Assembly: GCF_040656415.1 (NCBI RefSeq)
Contig: NZ_JBFAMC010000001.1
Span: forward strand, 310,001-374,000
DNA from: Rhodococcus_F sp040656415
GTDB taxonomy: Bacteria > Actinomycetota > Actinomycetes > Mycobacteriales > Mycobacteriaceae
Direction of reading: 5' to 3'
DNA: 64,000 bases
Part shown: in pieces, positions 61,099-64,000 of the stretch
Numbering within the stretch: the first letter of the stretch is position 1
Layout: each line of letters begins with the position of its first letter
Program-made: the position numbers and the translations under genes
The notes under the pieces: model-generated
Seen by the model: only the letters and a program-made list of their open reading frames with translations
What the model was told of the DNA's origin: nothing
The model's database searches: none

Positions 61099-62377
61099 GA
61101 ACGAGACACAGGACAGCCCGGGCCGGGCCCGTCAGAATTCGATCTACCGCGACGGCATTCTCGGCCGTACACCGTCCGTCCCCACCGACTTCGACACTCT
61201 CGAACGGTCCGCAAGGAAGAAGATGAGCGCGAAGGCCTGGGCCTACGTTCACGGTGGCGCAGGCCTGGGTCGCACGATGCAGGCCAACCGAGACGCATTC
61301 GACAAGTGGCAGATCGTTCCCCGCGTATTGCGCGATGTCTCGAAACGCGACATCAGTGTCGAGCTGTTCGGGCGCAGGATCCCGGCGCCGGTTCTCCTCG
61401 CTCCCGTCGGTGCCTCCGAACTGGCGCGACCCGAGGCAGATGTCGCGATTGCCGCGGCGGCCGCCGAACTGGGTGTGCCCTATATCTTTTCAAACCAGGG
61501 CTGTGCGCCGATGGAGGAGAGCGCGGCTGCGATGGGCGAGGCTCCCCGGTGGTTCCAGTTGTACTGGAGCACAGACGACGATCTTGTCGACAGCCTCCTC
61601 CAGCGGGCCGAGAACATCGAGGCGGACGCCGTCGTGGTCACCCTCGACACGACGATGCTCGGCTGGCGCCCGGAAGACCTCAATTTGGGCTCGCTCCCCT
61701 TCGCGCAGGGTCAGGGAATCGCGCAGTACACATCGGACCCGGTCTTCCGCAGGATCGTGCGTGACAGGATCAAGGCTGCGGTGGGCAAGCCGGATGTCGA
61801 GGTGACACTCGGCGCGATCCGGTCCCTGGTGTCGATGACTTGGCGCTTCCCCGGCAGTTTCCTCGACAATCTGCGGTCGCCCGAACCCAGGGCCGCCGTC
61901 GAAACATTCTTGGACATCTACTCGCGACCGTCGTTGAGCTGGGCAGACATCGAGACCCTCCGCGACAGAACGTCCCTGCCGATTCTCCTCAAAGGCGTAC
62001 TCCACCCGGACGATGCCCGTCGCGCGCTCGATGCGGGGGTCGACGGCATTGTCGTGTCCAATCATGGTGGTCGACAGGTGGACGGCAGCGTGTCTTCGCT
62101 GGACGCGCTGGTGGACATTGCGCCCGTCGTCGACGGCAAGCTGACGCTACTTCTCGACAGCGGAATCCGTACCGGAGCAGACGTCTTCAAGGCTCTTGCG
62201 CTCGGCGCGGACGCGGTGACCCTCGGCCGTCCGCACCTGTACGGTTTGGCCCTGGCCGGTCAGGCCGGTGCGCGGGATGCCACGGCGAACGTGATTGCCG
62301 AGTTCGACCTCACGATGGGACTGAGCGGTCTGAAATCCGTTGCCGAGATCGATCGGAACGCCCTGCGGCGCGCATAA
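61091..62377 (+). CDS. FMN-dependent alpha-hydroxy-acid oxidase (lactate 2-monooxygenase-like)
   Basis: This 428-residue TIM-barrel flavoenzyme has the catalytic His and Arg in VVSNHGGRQVDGSVSSLDAL. Flavin contacts are APVGASELARPEADVAIAAA, the QLYW block and LLDSGIRTGADVFKALALGADAVTLGR. The N-terminal segment YRDGILGRTPSVPTDFDTLE and its length resemble lactate 2-monooxygenase of mycobacteria more than short lactate dehydrogenases, so the product may be a decarboxylated acid or a keto acid. The substrate is unproven. It overlaps the alpha/beta hydrolase stop by 8 bases, with GGAAG seven bases before the ATG. Confidence 0.9.
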   Translation: MAENETQDSPGRARQNSIYRDGILGRTPSVPTDFDTLERSARKKMSAKAWAYVHGGAGLGRTMQANRDAFDKWQIVPRVLRDVSKRDISVELFGRRIPAPVLLAPVGASELARPEADVAIAAAAAELGVPYIFSNQGCAPMEESAAAMGEAPRWFQLYWSTDDDLVDSLLQRAENIEADAVVVTLDTTMLGWRPEDLNLGSLPFAQGQGIAQYTSDPVFRRIVRDRIKAAVGKPDVEVTLGAIRSLVSMTWRFPGSFLDNLRSPEPRAAVETFLDIYSRPSLSWADIETLRDRTSLPILLKGVLHPDDARRALDAGVDGIVVSNHGGRQVDGSVSSLDALVDIAPVVDGKLTLLLDSGIRTGADVFKALALGADAVTLGRPHLYGLALAGQAGARDATANVIAEFDLTMGLSGLKSVAEIDRNALRRA

Positions 62378-62422
62378 TTCGTCCACTTCGGGGACGGTCA
62401 TGCGCCCCAGTTGCGGGCCGTG

Positions 62423-63379
62423 TCAGCCTTCGCAGCCCACGCCGTCGCCGTCGCGGTCGAGGTGGGCGCCGTAGCCGGGAGTACCGATGCGGACCGGCGC
62501 CGCACCCGCAGCCTTGGCTGCCGCACAGTTCTCGTAGTGCACAGCGTTGTGCGGTGCCATGTCGCTGGGCAGGGTGAGTTCTGCCGACGGCGCGACGGGT
62601 TCCGGCGCCGCTATAGGCGTGAGTGCAGTGGCAGGAGCCGTTGCCGAAGTGGGCCGTGCTGCTCCGCAGTCCTGCAGTATCCGCGCCATCGCGTCGTGTT
62701 CGGCCTGCGTGACCCATAACCCATAGGCGGCTTTCACCTCCACCTGAGCGGCCACGTACGTGCATCGGTAGCTCTTGTTCGAGGGCAGCCATGTTGCTGC
62801 GTCGCCGTCCGACTTCTGCTGATTGGCAGGACCGTCGACAGCGAGGAGGTTCCTCGGGTCATTCGCGAAATTGGTGCGGGTGTCGGTATCGAGTTGTTGA
62901 GCACCCTTCTGCCAGGCATCTGACAGTGCGACGACGTGGTCGATCTGCACGGCATCGGACGTGTTTTCGCCGCGCACGAAGGAAATGGTCTTTCCGGTAT
63001 ACGGGTCGAGCAGCGTTCCACTTTGCACAGTGCAGTCGTTGCTGCCCGGCTTGAACACGATCTCGCGAAGATCGCGTCGGAGGATGTCGTTCCGGGTGTC
63101 GCAACCGTTGCGCCCGCCCTCCACGCTGACGTCGTCGGTCCATCTCGCCCCGAACTGTTCTCGGTCGTAGCCGGTTTTCGGAGCGCGGCCCTTGATCTCG
63201 AGGTCGGCGAGTTGGCGCAGTGCATCGCTCGCGTCGGCATCGTTGGCTGTGACTTCAGACGATCGGTCGTCCGGTCCCGGGTTGAGAAAGGCGACCGCAG
63301 ACGCGATCAGGATGATCGCCGCAACGATCCAGGGCCACTTCTTGCGTGTGACAGGTGTTGAAGACGCGGGTGTCGGCAT
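62423..63379 (-). CDS. membrane-anchored HNH nuclease with C-terminal Excalibur motif
   Basis: This 318-residue protein has a short N-terminal cytoplasmic part and one membrane helix (residues 14-33). Its outer domain has the GmrSD/DUF1524-type HNH pattern: QIDHVVALSDAWQKGA with catalytic His, then FANDPRNLLAVDGPANQQKSD and YRCTYVAAQVEVKAAY. A Pro/Ala linker leads to an Excalibur calcium-binding motif at the end (YENCAAAKAAGAAPVRIG, then DRDGDGVGCE). It is presumably an extracellular, cell-attached nuclease, perhaps for DNA scavenging or competence. Calcium binding is by motif only. Confidence 0.9.
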   Translation of the reverse strand: MPTPASSTPVTRKKWPWIVAAIILIASAVAFLNPGPDDRSSEVTANDADASDALRQLADLEIKGRAPKTGYDREQFGARWTDDVSVEGGRNGCDTRNDILRRDLREIVFKPGSNDCTVQSGTLLDPYTGKTISFVRGENTSDAVQIDHVVALSDAWQKGAQQLDTDTRTNFANDPRNLLAVDGPANQQKSDGDAATWLPSNKSYRCTYVAAQVEVKAAYGLWVTQAEHDAMARILQDCGAARPTSATAPATALTPIAAPEPVAPSAELTLPSDMAPHNAVHYENCAAAKAAGAAPVRIGTPGYGAHLDRDGDGVGCEG

Positions 63380-63423
63380 GCGTCAGAGTATGTCTGAATA
63401 CTCCGGTGCATTGGCGGAACGAC

Positions 63424-63455
63424 CCTGCCCGCCACTCCGTTGGAGGGCGGGCAGG
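63424..63455 (-). terminator. hairpin after the Gly-rich protein gene
   Basis: CCTGCCCGCC and GGCGGGCAGG arms enclose an inner CTCC-GTT-GGAG hairpin with one bulged A. It lies 60 bp after the Gly-rich gene stop (minus strand) and 44 bp before the nuclease start. It is probably a terminator for the former; no T-run is present. Confidence 0.55.
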
Positions 63456-63515
63456 ATCGAGCTGTGCGGACGGGTCGAACGAGACGAATATCACAGTGTC
63501 TGTCGACTAGGTCGC

Positions 63516-63902
63516 TCAGAGTGAACCCAAGCCGAAACCTCCGAAGCCGGGACCTCCGAAGCCGGGACCTCCGAAGCCGGGACCTCCGAAGCCGGGACCG
63601 AAACCGAAACCGGGACCAAAGTGTCCGGGCGGTCCGCCGAATCCGGGACCTCCGAAACCGTGCGGTCCGCCGAAACCGGGACCTCCGAAACCGTGCGGTC
63701 CGCCGAAACCGGGACCTCCGAAACCGTGCGGTCCACCGAATCCTCCGTGGCCACGCACAAGCTCGACGGAAGGCGCCGAGTGCGATACGACGGGCGCGGC
63801 GGTAGCCGGCGCTACTGCGATCCCGAGGGGCAGTGCTACGAGCGCTCCTGCGACAACAATCTTGGCCAGAATCCGGCGTGAGGATGCATGCGAATTGTTC
63901 AT
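63516..63902 (-). CDS. secreted Gly/Phe/Pro/His-rich repeat protein
   Basis: This is a 128-residue exported protein. Its signal peptide covers about residues 1-36 (basic RRILAK, hydrophobic core, cleavage near ATAAP). A short spacer (APVVSHSAPSVELVRGHG) follows, then an almost pure repeat: three 11-residue units of the GGPHGFGGPGF type, then a GHFGPGFGFGPGF variant, then five-residue FGGPG units. No Cys or acidic residue occurs in the repeat. It may be a wall- or surface-associated material or His-rich metal binder; I know no named family. A ribosome site GGAGC stands before ATG 63902. Confidence 0.8.
   Translation of the reverse strand: MNNSHASSRRILAKIVVAGALVALPLGIAVAPATAAPVVSHSAPSVELVRGHGGFGGPHGFGGPGFGGPHGFGGPGFGGPHGFGGPGFGGPPGHFGPGFGFGPGFGGPGFGGPGFGGPGFGGFGLGSL
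63538..63599. repeat. 15-bp direct repeats in the Gly-rich gene
   Basis: CCTCCGAAGCCGGGA repeats four times in tandem with exact copies, encoding the five-residue FGGPG units near the C-terminus of the minus-strand protein. Identical units suggest recent slippage. Confidence 0.85.
63645..63743. repeat. three 33-bp direct repeats in the Gly-rich gene
   Basis: Three consecutive 33-bp units (63645-63677, 63678-63710 and 63711-63743) encode the 11-residue GGPHGFGGPGF motif. Units 1 and 2 are identical; unit 3 differs at two bases near its end. Near-identity at the base level indicates recent duplication. Confidence 0.85.
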
Positions 63903-64000
63903 GATGTGGTGCTCCTTGCTCCGTATCCGGGTCCTTCGTCTTCATTAGGCGCCGGATCCGGCTAGACGCGCCCTTTCGTGATTGGCGGGTCCATGCGACC

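Noticed and set aside
63440..63881. Plus-strand repeat-rich frames opposite the Gly-rich gene
   Set aside because: Tandem repeats with period divisible by three leave several frames open. Only the minus-strand frame has a signal peptide and ribosome site.

Overview
The window looks like chromosomal DNA of a high-GC, mycolic-acid-containing actinobacterium (Mycobacteriales), most likely a Rhodococcus. The evidence is the gene content: an MmpL3-type trehalose monomycolate exporter, an AftD-type arabinofuranosyltransferase, a PBP-lipo homologue, a GTP-type PEP carboxykinase, GTG/TTG starts and many GTGA/ATGA stop-start overlaps. From about 16.8 kb to 55.5 kb the gene order matches, as I remember it, the Mycobacterium tuberculosis stretch Rv0206c-Rv0244c: mmpL3, Rv0207c, trmB, Rv0209, Rv0210, pckA; Rv0223c, Rv0224c, Rv0225, Rv0226c, Rv0227c, Rv0228; aftD, Rv0236A, lpqI, a TetR gene, htdX, fabG4, fadA2, fadE5. 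Lineage-specific genes are inserted between these. I see no rRNA, tRNA, CRISPR array, insertion sequence or prophage.

Layout. 1-16.8 kb is mixed metabolic and envelope DNA: the end of an acyl-CoA dehydrogenase, a TetR gene coupled to a small membrane protein, an MHS-family transporter behind an operator-overlapped promoter, an aldo/keto reductase, a 2OG-Fe(II)-type oxygenase, an ABC-F protein, a PBP lipoprotein, a TauE/SafE exporter, a peptide transporter, DUF3054 and YceI proteins, a flippase-like membrane protein and a class III nucleotide cyclase. 16.8-26.5 kb is the mmpL3 / NYN protein / trmB operon, divergent from two dynamin-like GTPases and pckG. 26.5-30.4 kb is a three-gene operon (aldehyde dehydrogenase, an uncharacterised beta-rich protein, a phosphotransferase) behind a perfect match to the KstR sterol-repressor consensus. 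30.4-43.5 kb is a cell-envelope polysaccharide region: ROK kinase, methyltransferase, GT4 glycosyltransferase, polytopic membrane protein, polysaccharide flippase, DUF3068/PorA-like protein, acyltransferase, giant AftD and a tiny DUF2613 protein. 43.6-46.5 kb holds isochorismate synthase, a universal stress protein and an LpqI-like GH3 lipoprotein.

46.6-55.6 kb is a fatty-acid module: a TetR regulator, hydratase HtdX, reductase FabG4, thiolase FadA2 and dehydrogenase FadE5. Together these enzymes cover the steps of a beta-oxidation or reverse-elongation cycle. The same TTAC-N6-GTAA palindrome sits before the tetR gene, between fabG4 and fadA2, and before fadE5, so the module looks like one regulon. 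A VanW-family membrane protein lies inside it, followed by three 23-bp repeats that form mini-hairpins with a compensatory change.

55.6-64 kb holds a methyltransferase, a secreted DUF4185 protein (a family that includes arabinan-degrading GH183 enzymes), a KAS III behind a new inverted repeat, a phosphodiesterase, an alpha/beta hydrolase overlapping an FMN-dependent alpha-hydroxy-acid oxidase, a membrane-anchored HNH nuclease with an Excalibur motif, and a secreted Gly-rich repeat protein.

All functional calls come from reading motifs and recalled family knowledge; no database search was run.
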